Positions 31,388 through 42,700 of a stretch of DNA of 64,000 nucleotides are shown here, piece after piece. The first letter of the stretch is position 1; every line of letters begins with the position of its first letter. The notes under the pieces are model-generated. The model was not told where the DNA came from and searched no databases. It saw only the letters and a program-made list of their open reading frames with translations. Both the position numbers and the translations under genes were made by a program. Origin of the DNA: Pseudomonas nitroreducens NBRC 12694 (GTDB taxonomy: Bacteria > Pseudomonadota > Gammaproteobacteria > Pseudomonadales > Pseudomonadaceae); NCBI RefSeq assembly GCF_002091755.1, contig NZ_BDAI01000004.1:1-64000 (forward strand), given 5' to 3'.

Positions 31388-32791
31388 ATGGGCCTGAATG
31401 CCGAGTGGATGCAGCGCGATCTCGAGGTGCTGTGGCACCCCTGCACCCAGATGAAAGACCACGAGCGCCTGCCGGTCATCCCGATCCGCCGCGGCGAAGG
31501 CATCTGGCTGGAGGACTTCGAAGGCAAGCGCTACCTCGACGCGGTCAGCTCCTGGTGGGTCAACGTCTTCGGCCACGCCAACCCGCGCATCAACCAGCGC
31601 GTCAAGGACCAGGTCGACCAGCTGGAGCACGTGATCCTCGCCGGCTTCAGCCACCAGCCCGTCATCGAACTCTCCGAGCGCCTGCTACGCCTGGCGCCGG
31701 CCGGCTTCTCCCGGGTGTTCTATGCCGACAGCGGCTCGGCCGGCATCGAAGTGGCGCTGAAGATGAGCTACCACTACTGGCAGAACCTCGGCCAGCCGGA
31801 GAAAAAGCGCTTCATCACCCTGACCAACAGCTACCACGGCGAAACGGTGGCGGCGATGTCGGTAGGCGACGTGGCGCTGTTCACCGAGACCTACAAGTCG
31901 CTGCTGATGGACACCATCAAGGTGCCGACTCCCGACTGCTACCTGCGCCCCGAGGGCGTGAGCTGGGAAGAGCACTCGCGGACGATGTTTGCCGCGATGG
32001 AGCAGGCGCTGGAGCAACACCACAAGGAAGTCGCGGCGGTGATCGTCGAGCCGCTGGTGCAGGGCGCCGGCGGCATGCGCATGTACCATCCGGTCTACCT
32101 CAAGCTGCTGCGCGAGGCCTGCGACCGCTACGGCGTGCACCTGATCCACGATGAAATCGCCGTCGGCTTCGGCCGCACCGGCACCATGTTCGCCTGCGAA
32201 CAGGCTGGTATCACCCCGGACTTCCTCGTCCTCTCCAAGGCGCTGACCGGCGGTTATCTGGCAATGAGCGCGGTGCTGACCACCGACAAGGTCTATCAGG
32301 CGTTCTACGACGACTACAGCACCCTGCGCGCCTTCCTCCACTCGCACACCTATACCGGCAACCCGCTGGCCTGCGCCGCCGCCCTGGCGACCCTGGACAT
32401 CTTCGAGCAGGACAACGTCATCGAGGCCAACAAGGCCCTGGCGGCGAAGATGGCCAGCGCCACCGCGCACCTGGCCGACCACCCGCACGTTTCGGAAATC
32501 CGCCAGACCGGCATGATCCTCGCCATCGAGATGGTCCAGGACAAGGCGACGAAAACCGCCTATCCCTGGCAGGAGCGCCGCGGCCTGCAGGTCTTCCAGC
32601 ACGGCCTGGAACGCGGCGCGCTGCTGCGCCCGCTGGGCAGCGTGGTGTACTTCCTGCCGCCGTACATCATCACCCCCGAGCAGATCGACTTCCTTGCCGA
32701 GGTCGCCAGCGAAGGCATCGACATCGCCACCCGCGACAGCGTGAGCGTGGCGGTCAGCGAACGCTTCCCCGATCACCGCGATCCGGGCTGA
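31388..32791 (+). CDS. bioA: Adenosylmethionine-8-amino-7-oxononanoate aminotransferase BioA
   Basis: Biotin synthesis: PLP-dependent transfer of an amino group from SAM to KAPA, giving DAPA. The protein is 467 residues, fold type I class III. Typical BioA N-terminus WHPCTQMKDHE, aromatic SSWWVNVFGHANP, PLP phosphate site DSGSAGIEVALK, HDEIAVGFGRTG and the Schiff-base Lys284 in LSKALTGGYL. AAGGAG precedes the start. It stands apart from other bio genes, as usual in Pseudomonas. Confidence 0.95.
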   Translation: MGLNAEWMQRDLEVLWHPCTQMKDHERLPVIPIRRGEGIWLEDFEGKRYLDAVSSWWVNVFGHANPRINQRVKDQVDQLEHVILAGFSHQPVIELSERLLRLAPAGFSRVFYADSGSAGIEVALKMSYHYWQNLGQPEKKRFITLTNSYHGETVAAMSVGDVALFTETYKSLLMDTIKVPTPDCYLRPEGVSWEEHSRTMFAAMEQALEQHHKEVAAVIVEPLVQGAGGMRMYHPVYLKLLREACDRYGVHLIHDEIAVGFGRTGTMFACEQAGITPDFLVLSKALTGGYLAMSAVLTTDKVYQAFYDDYSTLRAFLHSHTYTGNPLACAAALATLDIFEQDNVIEANKALAAKMASATAHLADHPHVSEIRQTGMILAIEMVQDKATKTAYPWQERRGLQVFQHGLERGALLRPLGSVVYFLPPYIITPEQIDFLAEVASEGIDIATRDSVSVAVSERFPDHRDPG

Positions 32792-32799
32792 TCGGCTAC

Positions 32800-32838
32800 A
32801 AGCGGCAGGCCGAAAGCTTTAAGCTTGCCGCTTCCCCC
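32800..32838 (+). terminator. Hairpin between bioA and rsmE
   Basis: AAGCGGCA (32800-32807) pairs with TGCCGCTT (32826-32833); the loop contains AAAGCTTT. CCCCCTTTAT follows. It may be a weak terminator or one of the AGC-rich extragenic repeats common in Pseudomonas. Confidence 0.4.
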
Positions 32839-32858
32839 TTTATCTGCCCGATATCGCC

Positions 32859-33578
32859 ATGCGCCTCTCCCGCTTCTTCATCGACGCCCCGCTCTCCCTC
32901 GGCCAGCACGAGCTGCCCGAAGCCCAGGCCCATTACATCGGTCGCGTGCTGCGCCACAGTGTCGGCGATGCCGTGCAGCTGTTCGACGGCTCCGGCCAGG
33001 AATACCTGGGCGAGTTGATCGAAGTGGGCAAGAAGAACGTCCGCGTGGAGCTGCGCGAAGCCTTCGCCGGCCAGGACGAGTCGCCGCTACGCGTGCACCT
33101 CGGCCAGGGCCTGTCCCGTGGCGAGCGCATGGACTGGGCGATCCAGAAGGCCACCGAACTGGGCGCCAGTGAGATCACCCCGATCGTCAGCGAGCGCTGC
33201 GAAGTGCGCCTGAAGGACGAACGCGCTGACAAGCGCATGGCCCACTGGCGCCAGGTGGCGATCAGCGCCAGCGAGCAGTGCGGCCGCTCGGTGCTGCCGG
33301 TGCTCAATGCACCGGTCACCCTCGCCGAATGGCTGGAGAGCTGCGAAGCGCAGCTCAAGCTGGTGCTGCACCCGGTGGCCGAACCGCTGACCAGCCATGA
33401 CCGGCCGTCGAGCCTGGCCTTCCTGATCGGCCCAGAAGGTGGGTTGAGCGATGCGGAGGTGGAACAGGCGAAATCGGCTGGATTCCATGCCGCGCGACTG
33501 GGGCCGCGCGTGCTGCGGACCGAGACGGCGCCCGTGGTGGCGCTGAGCGTGGCGCAGCAGTTGTGGGGCGACTTCTAG
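32859..33578 (+). CDS. rsmE: 16S rRNA (uracil-1498-N3)-methyltransferase RsmE
   Basis: Canonical RsmE: SPOUT methyltransferase that methylates U1498 of 16S rRNA in assembled 30S subunits. The protein is 239 residues with an N-terminal PUA-like RNA-binding part (HYIGRVLRHSVGDAVQLFDGSG), LGQGLSRGERMDWAIQKATELG, ISERCEVRL-type segment and the SAM knot IGPEGGLSDAEVE with LGPRVLRTETA. It lies 67 bases after bioA, the usual Pseudomonas arrangement. Confidence 0.96.
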   Translation: MRLSRFFIDAPLSLGQHELPEAQAHYIGRVLRHSVGDAVQLFDGSGQEYLGELIEVGKKNVRVELREAFAGQDESPLRVHLGQGLSRGERMDWAIQKATELGASEITPIVSERCEVRLKDERADKRMAHWRQVAISASEQCGRSVLPVLNAPVTLAEWLESCEAQLKLVLHPVAEPLTSHDRPSSLAFLIGPEGGLSDAEVEQAKSAGFHAARLGPRVLRTETAPVVALSVAQQLWGDF

Positions 33579-33644
33579 GTCGAGGCTTCGCGCCGGCCCG
33601 CTCTCGAAGAGAGAGGGTAAGCCGGCAACTCCGATGCCATGCGG

Positions 33645-33720
33645 GTTCGCGAGCAAGCTCGCTGCTACAGGTGCCGGTAAGCAGGGTGTGCTCTTCGCAG
33701 GAGCGAGCTTGCTCGCGAAG
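33645..33720. repeat. REP pair between rsmE and chpE
   Basis: GTTCGCGAGCAAGCTCGCTG plus CTAC (33645-33668) and inverted GCAGGAGCGAGCTTGCTCGC plus GAAG (33697-33720). It fills the convergent gap between rsmE and chpE, where it may also help end transcription; no T-run terminator is seen there. Confidence 0.85.
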
Positions 33721-33739
33721 AGCCCAGGCGCCCGGCGAC

Positions 33740-34351
33740 TCAGATTCCCCGCAACGCCAATCCCGCCAGCACCAGCAACACCACACCACAAAGCGCATGG
33801 CTCACCCGGTGCCAGCGCGGCGAGGCGTTGCGCCGCAACCAGTCGACCAGGCCGGCGCAGAGGAAGCAGCAGAGCACCGAGGCAGTCATGAAGCCGGCGA
33901 AGAACACCAGCGAATCCGCCAGAGACGGCACGCCATCGACCAATCCGGCCATGGCGCCGCCGAGGGCGCCCCAGTAGACGATGTTCTTCGGGTTGGACAG
34001 CGACAGCATGGCCCCGGACGCGAAAGCCCCGGCGTTGTGCTCGCCGGTATCGCCCTCTTCCACCACGCCGACCTCGCTTGCATCGCGCAGGCTCTGCACA
34101 CCCAGCCAGGCCAGGTACGCGGCGCTGGCCAGGGTCAGCGGCAGGCGCAAGGTTTCATGGCCGAACAACAGCGCCAGCCCGGTCAGGCCGATCAGCGCCC
34201 ACACCGCATCACCGATCAGCGAGCCGAACTGCACCAGCAGCGCTGGGCGAAAGCCGCCCTTCAGGCCACGGCGCAGGGTTTCGGCGAGCACGGCGCCGGG
34301 AGACAGGCAGAAGACGATGCCGAACAGCAACGCGGCGAAGAACAGGGTCAT
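33740..34351 (-). CDS. chpE: LysE/RhtB-family exporter ChpE
   Basis: Six-helix amino-acid-exporter-type membrane protein of 203 residues. The LysE signature is visible: FCLSPGAVLAETLRRGLKGG near the N-terminus and LSLSNPKNIVYWGALG in the middle. In P. aeruginosa the equivalent gene ends the pil-chp cluster but is not required for twitching, so its role there is open. Substrate unknown. It follows chpD by 74 bases on the same strand. Confidence 0.9.
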   Translation of the reverse strand: MTLFFAALLFGIVFCLSPGAVLAETLRRGLKGGFRPALLVQFGSLIGDAVWALIGLTGLALLFGHETLRLPLTLASAAYLAWLGVQSLRDASEVGVVEEGDTGEHNAGAFASGAMLSLSNPKNIVYWGALGGAMAGLVDGVPSLADSLVFFAGFMTASVLCCFLCAGLVDWLRRNASPRWHRVSHALCGVVLLVLAGLALRGI

Positions 34352-34425
34352 GGATCAGCTCTCGAACAGGGTGACGTTGAGGCAAGTTTGCCTGGGCACC
34401 GGCCCTCGCACTTGAACCGGATTGC

Positions 34426-35226
34426 TCAGCGCAGGGCGCGCTGGAAGCTGCCCGGCGACACACCGTAGGCCGCGCGAAAATGCCGGTTCAGGTGGCTCTG
34501 GTCGGCAAAGCCCAGCTCGTGGGCCACTTCGGTGGCCGGCAGGCCAGCACGCAACAATGCCTGGGCCCGGCGAGTGCGCAGTTGCATTGCCCACTGCCGG
34601 GGGCTCAGGCCCACCTGCTTCTGGAAGCTGCGCAGCAGGTGGAAACGCGACAGGCCGAGGTAGGTCGCCATCTCGTCGAGGCTGGGTTGCCGCGCCAGGT
34701 CGGCCGCCAGCCAGCCCTGCAGGTCCGCGATCCGCCCACCGCTCTCGACAGCAGGCTGCGGCAGGCGCACGCCCATGGCACGGGCGATCTCGGCGAGCAG
34801 CAGCGTCAGGCGTTCCTCGCCGCGCTGGCGAACGAAGGTGTCGTCGCCCAGCGCACGCGCCACCGCATCGGCCATGGCGCCGGCAAGGGCCGGCAGGCGC
34901 CCGGTGGGGCGTTCGAACTCCAGGCGCTGCAGGCCGAGCATCGCCGCCAGCTGGTCGGGGGCCACATAGAGGCTGACGAATTGCCAGGGCTGGTCTTCGG
35001 CAACGCCGCCGCCCTGGATCTGTCCGGGGTTGTAGCAGGTCACGCAACCGGGGCCGGCGTCGAAGGTTCGGCCATCCAGCCAGACGTTTTCCTCGCCGCG
35101 CAGGTTGGCGCTGATGACGAATTCGTCGTGGCTGTGGCGCTCGAAACGGTGACCGCCAAGGGTGGCGCCGGCGACCTCGAAGCCGGGTTGATCCCCCAGC
35201 TGGGCAAGGTGCAGGCCACCGCTCAT
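34426..35226 (-). CDS. chpD: AraC-family transcriptional regulator ChpD
   Basis: A 266-residue regulator with an N-terminal AraC-type cupin ligand domain (HRFERHSHDEFVISANLRG, FDAGPGCVTCYNPGQIQG) and a C-terminal double helix-turn-helix (SLDEMATYLGLSRFHLLRSFQKQVGLSPRQW ... ATEVAHELGFADQSHLNRHFRAAYG). With chpE it looks like a regulator-exporter pair attached to the Chp cluster. chpC is 7 bases upstream. Confidence 0.92.
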   Translation of the reverse strand: MSGGLHLAQLGDQPGFEVAGATLGGHRFERHSHDEFVISANLRGEENVWLDGRTFDAGPGCVTCYNPGQIQGGGVAEDQPWQFVSLYVAPDQLAAMLGLQRLEFERPTGRLPALAGAMADAVARALGDDTFVRQRGEERLTLLLAEIARAMGVRLPQPAVESGGRIADLQGWLAADLARQPSLDEMATYLGLSRFHLLRSFQKQVGLSPRQWAMQLRTRRAQALLRAGLPATEVAHELGFADQSHLNRHFRAAYGVSPGSFQRALR

Positions 35227-35233
35227 GGCCGGC

Positions 35234-35719
35234 TCAGATCAGGCCGGAGTCGGCCAGCTTCTGCTCCAGCGCGACCAGGTCGGGGATGCGCGCCTGGGCA
35301 TCGCCCAGGTCCACGGCGTCCAGCTCCAGCGGAGCCAGCGGCACGTCGAGACGCTTCAGGTCGCTGCCGACCTTCAGCGAACGCGGGATGCCCTGCACCA
35401 GCAGCGCGAAGAACTTCACATTGGCTCGGCCGCCCAGGGCGTTGACGACGATCACCCGCGCGCCGGAACCGACTTCGGCCTGACCGTCGGAGGCCGCCTC
35501 GAAGGACAGCAGCGGCAGACGCAGGTCGCGCCAGGCCACCTGGCCCAGGTACCAGGACGGCAAGCCGTCCACCGGGTGCGGGGCGCGGTAGGTGATCAGC
35601 TCGGCCACGGCCACGTTGGGCAGCAGCAGGTTGCGGTCGGCCAGCGGCACCAGCAGGCCGGTCAGGCTGCTGGGGGCGGCATTGGCAACGCCGGCATTGG
35701 CGACGGGGAGATCACTCAT
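35234..35719 (-). CDS. chpC: CheW-like adaptor ChpC
   Basis: Second CheW-type coupling protein of the Pil-Chp system, 161 residues, a single CheW domain (SLTGLLVPLADRNLLLPNVAVAELITY; WYLGQVAWRDLRLPLLSFE). In P. aeruginosa ChpC connects certain stimuli to ChpA, while PilI is the essential adaptor. Located 11 bases after chpB. Confidence 0.93.
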   Translation of the reverse strand: MSDLPVANAGVANAAPSSLTGLLVPLADRNLLLPNVAVAELITYRAPHPVDGLPSWYLGQVAWRDLRLPLLSFEAASDGQAEVGSGARVIVVNALGGRANVKFFALLVQGIPRSLKVGSDLKRLDVPLAPLELDAVDLGDAQARIPDLVALEQKLADSGLI

Positions 35720-35730
35720 CGGGCCTTATC

Positions 35731-36765
35731 TCACTGCGTGACTGCGCCGACGCATTGCTCGGCGAGGTGATTGACCAGCGCCGCCGCGAGTTCGCGCGGG
35801 TCGCCGGAGAGGGTGCTGTAGCCGCCTTCGCGCAGGCTGTCGGGCATGCTGGAGCAGGCGCAGCTGTCGGCGCGCTGGGTCCAGATCGGCGCGCCCTGGC
35901 GGCGCACGTAGGCCGCGGCGGCGCTGCCGTCGCTGCACATGCCGCTGAACACGATCACGCCGCAGCGCTCACCGTATTGCTGCGCGAGATTGAGCATCAT
36001 CTGGTCGATGGACGGGCTGTAGGGTTCCGGCCAGCTGCGGTCCTGCACGTGCATGCGCGCCGAATCGTCGAAGCCCAGCTCGCGGGAAATCGGCACCACC
36101 ACCACTTCGCCGCAGCGCACCGGATCGCCGTCGCGCACGCTGTTGACGTGCCACTGACTGTGGCGACCGACAGCTTGGGGCAGGTTCGCCTCGAACGAGG
36201 CATCGATGTGCTGGGCATACAGGAAGCCCACCGGCAGGCCGCCGGGCAGCGCGTCGAGGAAGGTCTTCACCGCCGCCGGGCCGCCCAGCGAGGCGGCGAG
36301 CAGCCAGACCTGCGCGGCGGGTTCACCGGCCTTGAGCGGTGAGGCGGCGAGGTCATCGGGCAGCGTCACGCGGGTGGGCCGCTGCGCTTCGTCGAGCAGC
36401 GCCGCGAGGCTGCGGCCCACGCCGGCGCTGGGGTCACCCACCAGCTTGCGCAACTTGGACACCAGCCGGCGTTCCCAGCGCGGGTAATGTTCGGAATGCC
36501 GCTCCGGCGCGTGGCCTTCGCCGAACAGCACGGGTACGCGCGACTGCTCCAGCAGGTTGTCCACCAGCGGCGAGTCTTCCTGCTGCGCCAGGTCCACCAG
36601 CCACAGGTCGGTCTCGCAGGCGTCCAGCTGGTCGCTCTCAAGGCGCGCCGGATCGGCGTTGAGCACCACCTGGTAACCGTGGCCGGCCAACGCCTGTGCC
36701 AGCACGTGGCGCTGCAGGGAGGTATCGGCGATCACCGCAATGCGCGGCGTGCTCTGCTCAGACAT
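35731..36765 (-). CDS. chpB: CheB-like methylesterase ChpB
   Basis: Methylesterase that should remove methyl groups from PilJ, opposing PilK. The protein is 344 residues. The N-terminal ~120 residues resemble a receiver-type domain (IAVIADTSLQRHVLAQAL), with the phosphoacceptor region degenerate (DLWLVDLAQQE). The C-terminal CheB esterase domain has catalytic Ser in LAASLGGPAAV, His in YAQHIDASFE and Asp in FSGMCSDGSAAA. It overlaps the end of chpA by 8 bases. Confidence 0.93.
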   Translation of the reverse strand: MSEQSTPRIAVIADTSLQRHVLAQALAGHGYQVVLNADPARLESDQLDACETDLWLVDLAQQEDSPLVDNLLEQSRVPVLFGEGHAPERHSEHYPRWERRLVSKLRKLVGDPSAGVGRSLAALLDEAQRPTRVTLPDDLAASPLKAGEPAAQVWLLAASLGGPAAVKTFLDALPGGLPVGFLYAQHIDASFEANLPQAVGRHSQWHVNSVRDGDPVRCGEVVVVPISRELGFDDSARMHVQDRSWPEPYSPSIDQMMLNLAQQYGERCGVIVFSGMCSDGSAAAAYVRRQGAPIWTQRADSCACSSMPDSLREGGYSTLSGDPRELAAALVNHLAEQCVGAVTQ

Positions 36766-39700
36766 GGGCCTTCACCAGCTTGTGGATATTCTCCAGCAGC
36801 TCGGACTCCTGGTACGGCTTGCCCAGGTACTGGTTGACGCCGATGGCCAGGGCACGGTCGCGGTGCTTCTCGCCGGTACGGGAGGTAATCATGATGATCG
36901 GCAAGTCCTTCAGCTGTTCATCGTGGCGCACCAGGGTGGCCACCTCGAAGCCGTCCATGCGCGGCATCTCGATGTCCAGCAGCATGATGTCGGGCTTGTG
37001 GTCCTGCAGCTGGGCGATGGCGTCCACCCCGTCCTTGGCGGTGAGCACGTTCATGCCGTTGCGTTCCAGCAGGCGGCTGGTGACCTTGCGCACGGTGACC
37101 GAGTCGTCCACCACCATGACCAGGGTCGGGCGCTGGTGCTCGATTTCCGCCACGCTCGGGCCTGCCAGCTGGCGGCGCGGTGCGTGCTGGATGAGCTGGG
37201 CGTGGAGCACGCGGATGGTCGCCAGCAGGTCGAGAATCACCACCACGCGACCGTCGCCGAGGATGGTCGCGCCGGAGATGCCGCTGACGCCGGCGAACTG
37301 CGCACCGAGGCTCTTCACCACGATCTCGCGCGAGCCGGCCAGGGCGTCCACCTGCACTGCCACGGCGTGGTCCGCCGAGCGCACCAGGATCACCGGCAGC
37401 GGCAGCGACTGGCCGACCAGCTTGGGATGCTGGCCGTTGTTGAGCAGGTCGCCGAGGTACTTCAGTTCATAGCTCTGGCCGGCGTATTCGAAGCTCGGCG
37501 CGGCGCCGGACTCGTCGGCGGCGGCCTGTTCGTAGAGTGCCTCCAGCTCGTACGGGGAGACCCGCACGATACCTTCGATGGTGTTCAGCGGCAGGGCGTA
37601 GAGGTCCTCGCCGGAAAGCACCATCAGCGCGCGGTTCACCGACACGGTGAACGGCAGGCGGATGTCGAACTTCGTCCCTTCGCCGACGCTGGACTGGATG
37701 CTCATGGAGCCGCCGAGCTGTTTCACCTCGGAGTTCACCACGTCCATGCCGACGCCCCGGCCGGAAATCTGCGTGACCTTTTCGGCGGTGCTGAAGCCGG
37801 CCTCGAGGATGAACTGCAGCACCTCGTGGTCGTTCAGCTCGCTGTCATCGGTCATCAGGCCGCGCTCGATGGCCTTGCGGCGCACCGCTTCCAGGCGGAT
37901 GCCGGCGCCATCGTCGGCGAGGGTCAGGAGGATGTCGCCACCCTCGCGGCCCAGGGTCAGGCGGATGGTGCCCTGCTCCGGCTTGCCGGCGATGCGGCGC
38001 GCCTCGCCGGACTCGATGCCGTGGTCGACCGCGTTGCGCAGCATGTGCTCCAGCGGCGCGACGATGCGTTCGAGCACGCTGCGGTCCATCTCGCCTTCGG
38101 CGTTGCTGACCACGAACTCGACCTGCTTGCCCAGCTCGCTCGCCACCTGGCGGACGATCCGCCGCAGGCGCGGCACCAGGCGGTCGAACGGCACCATGCG
38201 GGTGCGCATCAGGCCTTCCTGCAACTCCGTGTTGACCCGCGCCTGTTGCAGCAGCAGGGTCTCGGCGTCGCGGTTCTTCGCGGCCAGGGTTTCCTTGAGG
38301 TCGAACAGGTCGGAAGCGGACTCGAACAACGCACGGGAGAGCTGTTGCAGCTGCGAGTAGCGGTCCATTTCCAGCGGGTCGAAATCTTCGTAGCCGGCGC
38401 GCTCGGCGTCGGCCTGGTGGCGCGAGAGGATCTGCGCCTGGGTTTCGGTATCCAGACGCCGCAACTGGTCGCGCACCCGCTCGATGGTCGCGTCCATCTC
38501 GCCCAGGGTCGAACCGACGTCGCTCACCTGCTGCTCGACGCGGCCACGGAAGATGGAGGTCTCACCGGCGAGGTTGACCAGCCCTTCGAGCAGTTGCGCG
38601 GGTACCTTCACCAGTTCCTGCGGCGCACGGCGCGCAGCGGCTTCCTGGGCGGCTTCCTGGGCACGGCGAACGAAGGGCAGCACCACCGGCGCATCGAGGC
38701 GCTGCGGTACGGCAGCGGCCATGATGGCTTCCGGCAGCACCGGCAGGTTCACCGGAGCCGGCTGTTCGGCGACCGGTTCTTCATCGATGGCTTCCTCGAA
38801 CTGGCTTTCGGCACTCTCGACTTCACCCAGGTGCAGGCGCAACTGGTCGACCTCGGCCTGCAGGCCTTCGAAGCCGGACTGCACGTCCAGCAACAGGCTT
38901 TCCGGCCAGGGCGCGCCCTGCTGCTGGGCTTCGCCCAGGTGCTGTTCGAGGTCGTGGGCCAGGTCGCCGAGGCTGGTCTGGCCGGCCAGGCGCGCACCAC
39001 CCTTGAGGGTATGCAGAATGCGCAGCAGCTCATCCAGCGCGCCGTTCTCGCGCTCGGCGTCCCAGCGGCCCAGTGCCTGCTCCATGCCTTCGAGCAGGTC
39101 GTCGGCCTCTTCCAGGAAGATATCCAGGATGTCGGCTTCCGGGCCCTCGGGCGCGGCGGGCTGGGAGCTGATCGCGTGCAGGCTGACGCTGCTGGGGATG
39201 CTCAGCTGCTCTTCGGGGTTGGCACGAAATCGGTGGATCGCGTCAATCAGCGATTCACCTCCCGGCACCCGGCGGTGCTGTTGGACGGCCTCGAGCATTT
39301 CGGCGAGACGGTCGTGGCAACGCTGCAGCAATTCGAAGAGCGTCGGGCTGGCGCGCAGGCGCCCGCCGCAGAGGCCCTCGTAGAGGAATTCCAGTTCGTG
39401 GGCGAGGTCGCCGATGGGGCGAATCTCGGCCATCCGCGCGCCGCCCTTGAGGGTGTGCAGGTCGCGTTGCAGCGCTTCCAGCTCGACGCTGTTGTCGGGG
39501 TCGGCCATCCAGCGCGTCAGTGCGCCGGAGGAGCTTTCGAGGATGTCGAAGCCTTCCTCGAGGAAGATTTCCACCAGTTCCTGGTCGCGGTCCGGGTCAA
39601 GCTCGTACTCGCTGTCCTGCACGCCTGTCGCCTCGGGGGCAGGCGCCGCGGCGGCGGTGACAGGCTCGATGGCAGCCGGCTCCTCGGCGGGCTCAGCTTC

Positions 39701-42700
39701 GGCCTCTTCGAGGAAGCTCTGCAGGTCGATCTCTTCGGGCGCAGCGGCCGATTCCGGCTCGGCTTCGGATTGCAGCTCGGTGCCTTCGAGATCGATGTTC
39801 TCAAGTTCGGTGCTTTCGAGATCGGTCGCTTGAAGCTCGGCGCTAGCGGCCAACGGCTCGGCCTCGGCGGGCAGTTCCAGCTCGATATCGGCATCGTTCG
39901 GGGCAGTAGTTTCCAGTAGCTCCTCGGCCTCGCTCTCATCCGCCGCAGCGTCCAGCTGCGGCTGCGCAGCCAGCGCCTGCGGTGCGTCCAGCCCGGCGGC
40001 CGGATTCTGGCGGAAGGTGCGGATGGTCTGCACCAGGTCGGCCGGATCGGTCAGCGCCTGGCCGGCCTGCAGCTGATCGAGCTGGGTCGCCAGGCGGTCG
40101 TGGCAGGTGCGCAGCAGGTCGCCCAGCGGCTGGCTGTGCTGGAAGCGATGGTCCAGCAGGCCTTCGTAGAGTGATTCGAGTTCGTGGGACAGATCGCCGA
40201 TCTCGCGGATTTCCGCCATGCGCGCACCGCCCTTGAGGGTGTGCAGGTCGCGTTGCAGGGTCGAAAGCGCAGCGAGGCCCTCGGGCGAAGCCAGCCATTG
40301 GTCCAGCGCCTGGCCGGCGTTGTCGAGGATGTCGACCGCCTCTTCGAGGAAGATCGCCACCATTTCCTCGTCCAGCGCACGCGGCGGTTGCTGCGGGGCG
40401 GGATGGGCGTGCGGGGTTTCGGCGGTGATGACGTCATCGTCATCGTCGTCGGCGGCACCACGCGGGGCACCGTCGTTATCGCTGCGCGGCGACCAGCTCA
40501 GGCCGTCGGGCAGGTTGTCGTCGTCCACCGGGCGGCTGTCGAGGAGGAATTCCTCGTCTTCGGCGGGGAAGTCATCGGCGGTCAGGCTTTCCAGGTCGAC
40601 GAACTCGACATCCGGGGCCTCTTCCGATGGCTCGTCCTGGACGGCGGGCACCGGTGCGTCCAGCAGGCGGTGCAGCGCTTCGACCTGTTCCGGGCGGGCA
40701 CTGACCTGCAGCGCTGCAGCCACCTGGTCCATCATGCCGATCAGCGCCTCGTGGGCGGTTTCGGCGGCGGAGAAGAAGGCGTCGCCGGTTTCCAGGCGAC
40801 CCTGGCGCACGGCGCCATAGACTGCCAGCAGCGCATCGGCGAGTTCCGCCATCTGCGGCAGCTCGGCCATCTGCGCACCACGGCTGAGGGTTTCCAGCTC
40901 GTCGTAGAGGGCGCCCAGTTCGTGGCGCTCCTGCGGGTGCTCGCGCCAGCGGCGCAGCAGATCCTCGGCGTCGAGCAGGATGTCCATGCCCTCGGCGAGG
41001 AACATGCCGATCAACTGCGGATCGTTGCCGCTGCCCTCGCCGCTTTCACCGCGGCGCTTGGCCTCGGCAGCCTCCAGGCGTTCCTGGTGAACCTGCGCGA
41101 TGCGCGCCAGGAGTTCCGGGCTGCCTTCGATGGGCGCCAGCGGGCGACCTTCGACGAGCTGGTCGAGGCCGACGCGGAACAGACCTTCGGCGGCGTGCAG
41201 CAGTTCCGCCTCACGCAGATCGACCTGCAGCAGGTTGGTCTTGAATTCCTTCACCAGCCGCTCCAGCGGCGTGGCGATTTCGGCGATCGGCAGGATGCCG
41301 GCCATGTGCGCGCTGCCCTTGAGGGTGTGCAGGGCGCGTTGCAGGTCGTCGGTCACCGGTTGCGGCAGCTGCTGCGCGCAATCGGCGAGGAAGCCGACCA
41401 GGGTTTCCAGGTGGGCTTCGGCTTCGTTGCGGAAGATCTCCAGCAACTGCGGATCGAGGCTCTCGTCGAGCCCTTCGTTGGCAGCCTGGGCAGCGATCTC
41501 CTCGACCTCTGCCAGCTCGGGGGTGATGTCCTCGACCTGCGGCGCCGACTCCGGCAGCCCGCCACCGGGCGGCGGCACCGGCTGCCCCTTGGCCAGGGCA
41601 TGGGCGGTAGCGGCCAGGCGGTCGACGTCGTCGCGCTGGCGCTGGGCGCTGGCAGCGTACTCCTCGACCAGTTCAGGCATCAGCGCGACCACATCCTGGA
41701 CCACCTGCAGCACGGCAGGCGAGGCGGCAATGCTGCGGTCGAGCACGCGGTTGAGCAGGTTCTCGATGGACCAGGCCAGCTCGCCGATCACCAGCGCGCG
41801 GACCATCCGGCCACTGCCCTTGAGGGTATGGAAGGCACGGCGAATCTCGGTCAGCGAGTCGCGGTCGTCGGTGTTGGCCAGCCAGGTCGGCAGGTGCTCG
41901 CCGATGGTTTCCAGCACTTCGCCGGCTTCTTCGATGAAGACTTCGCGCAGCTCTTCGTCGATGGGTTCTTCATCGGCGGGCGGCGGCAGCAGGCTGGGCG
42001 GTACGTCCTGGGCCGGCGGGTTGATCGCCGATACCGGGGCGGCCATGACTTCGGCCAGGGACAGCGGCTTGGCCGGTGCCTCGGCGACGACTTCGGGCTC
42101 GGCCGGCGGGCTGGGCAGCTCGACTTCCGGCAGGTCCAGCTCGGCGATGTTCTCGTCGCTCCAGGCTTCGGCCTGGACGGCGGGCGCCTGGGGCTCGACC
42201 AGCGGTTCCAGCGCTTCCAGCTCAAGTGGCGCGTCGAGGCTGAAGTCGACGCCAGCGTCCAGCGCGGTCGGTTCGCTCAGCTCACCCAGGGTCCAGTTGT
42301 CATCGCTGACCAGCGAGGTTTCGGCGCTGGACGGTTCATCGCTGGCAGGCTGGGCGGCGAAGCTCAGGTCGTCCAGGGCTGCCAGCGGTGCGGGTTCGAC
42401 CGTTTCCAGGCTGGCGAAGCTTTCGTCCAGCTCCAGCGACGGTGCGGGCGACTCGGCAGTCGGCTGGCTCAGGTCGATGCTGAACCAGTCTTCCTCGGCG
42501 GGCTTGTCGCCGGCCGGGGTCAGCGACTGCATGTCCCAGGTCAGCTCCTCCACCGGGGCCGGAGTGGCCTCCAGCGTCGGCAGGCTGGCGAAGTCGTCGA
42601 GCAGTTCCGGAGTGGCCGGGGCTTCGCTTGGGGTGCCGGACAGGTCCGGCGATTCCCAGGATTGTTCGGTCGTTGCCGGCTCCGCCTGCGCGGGCTCGTC

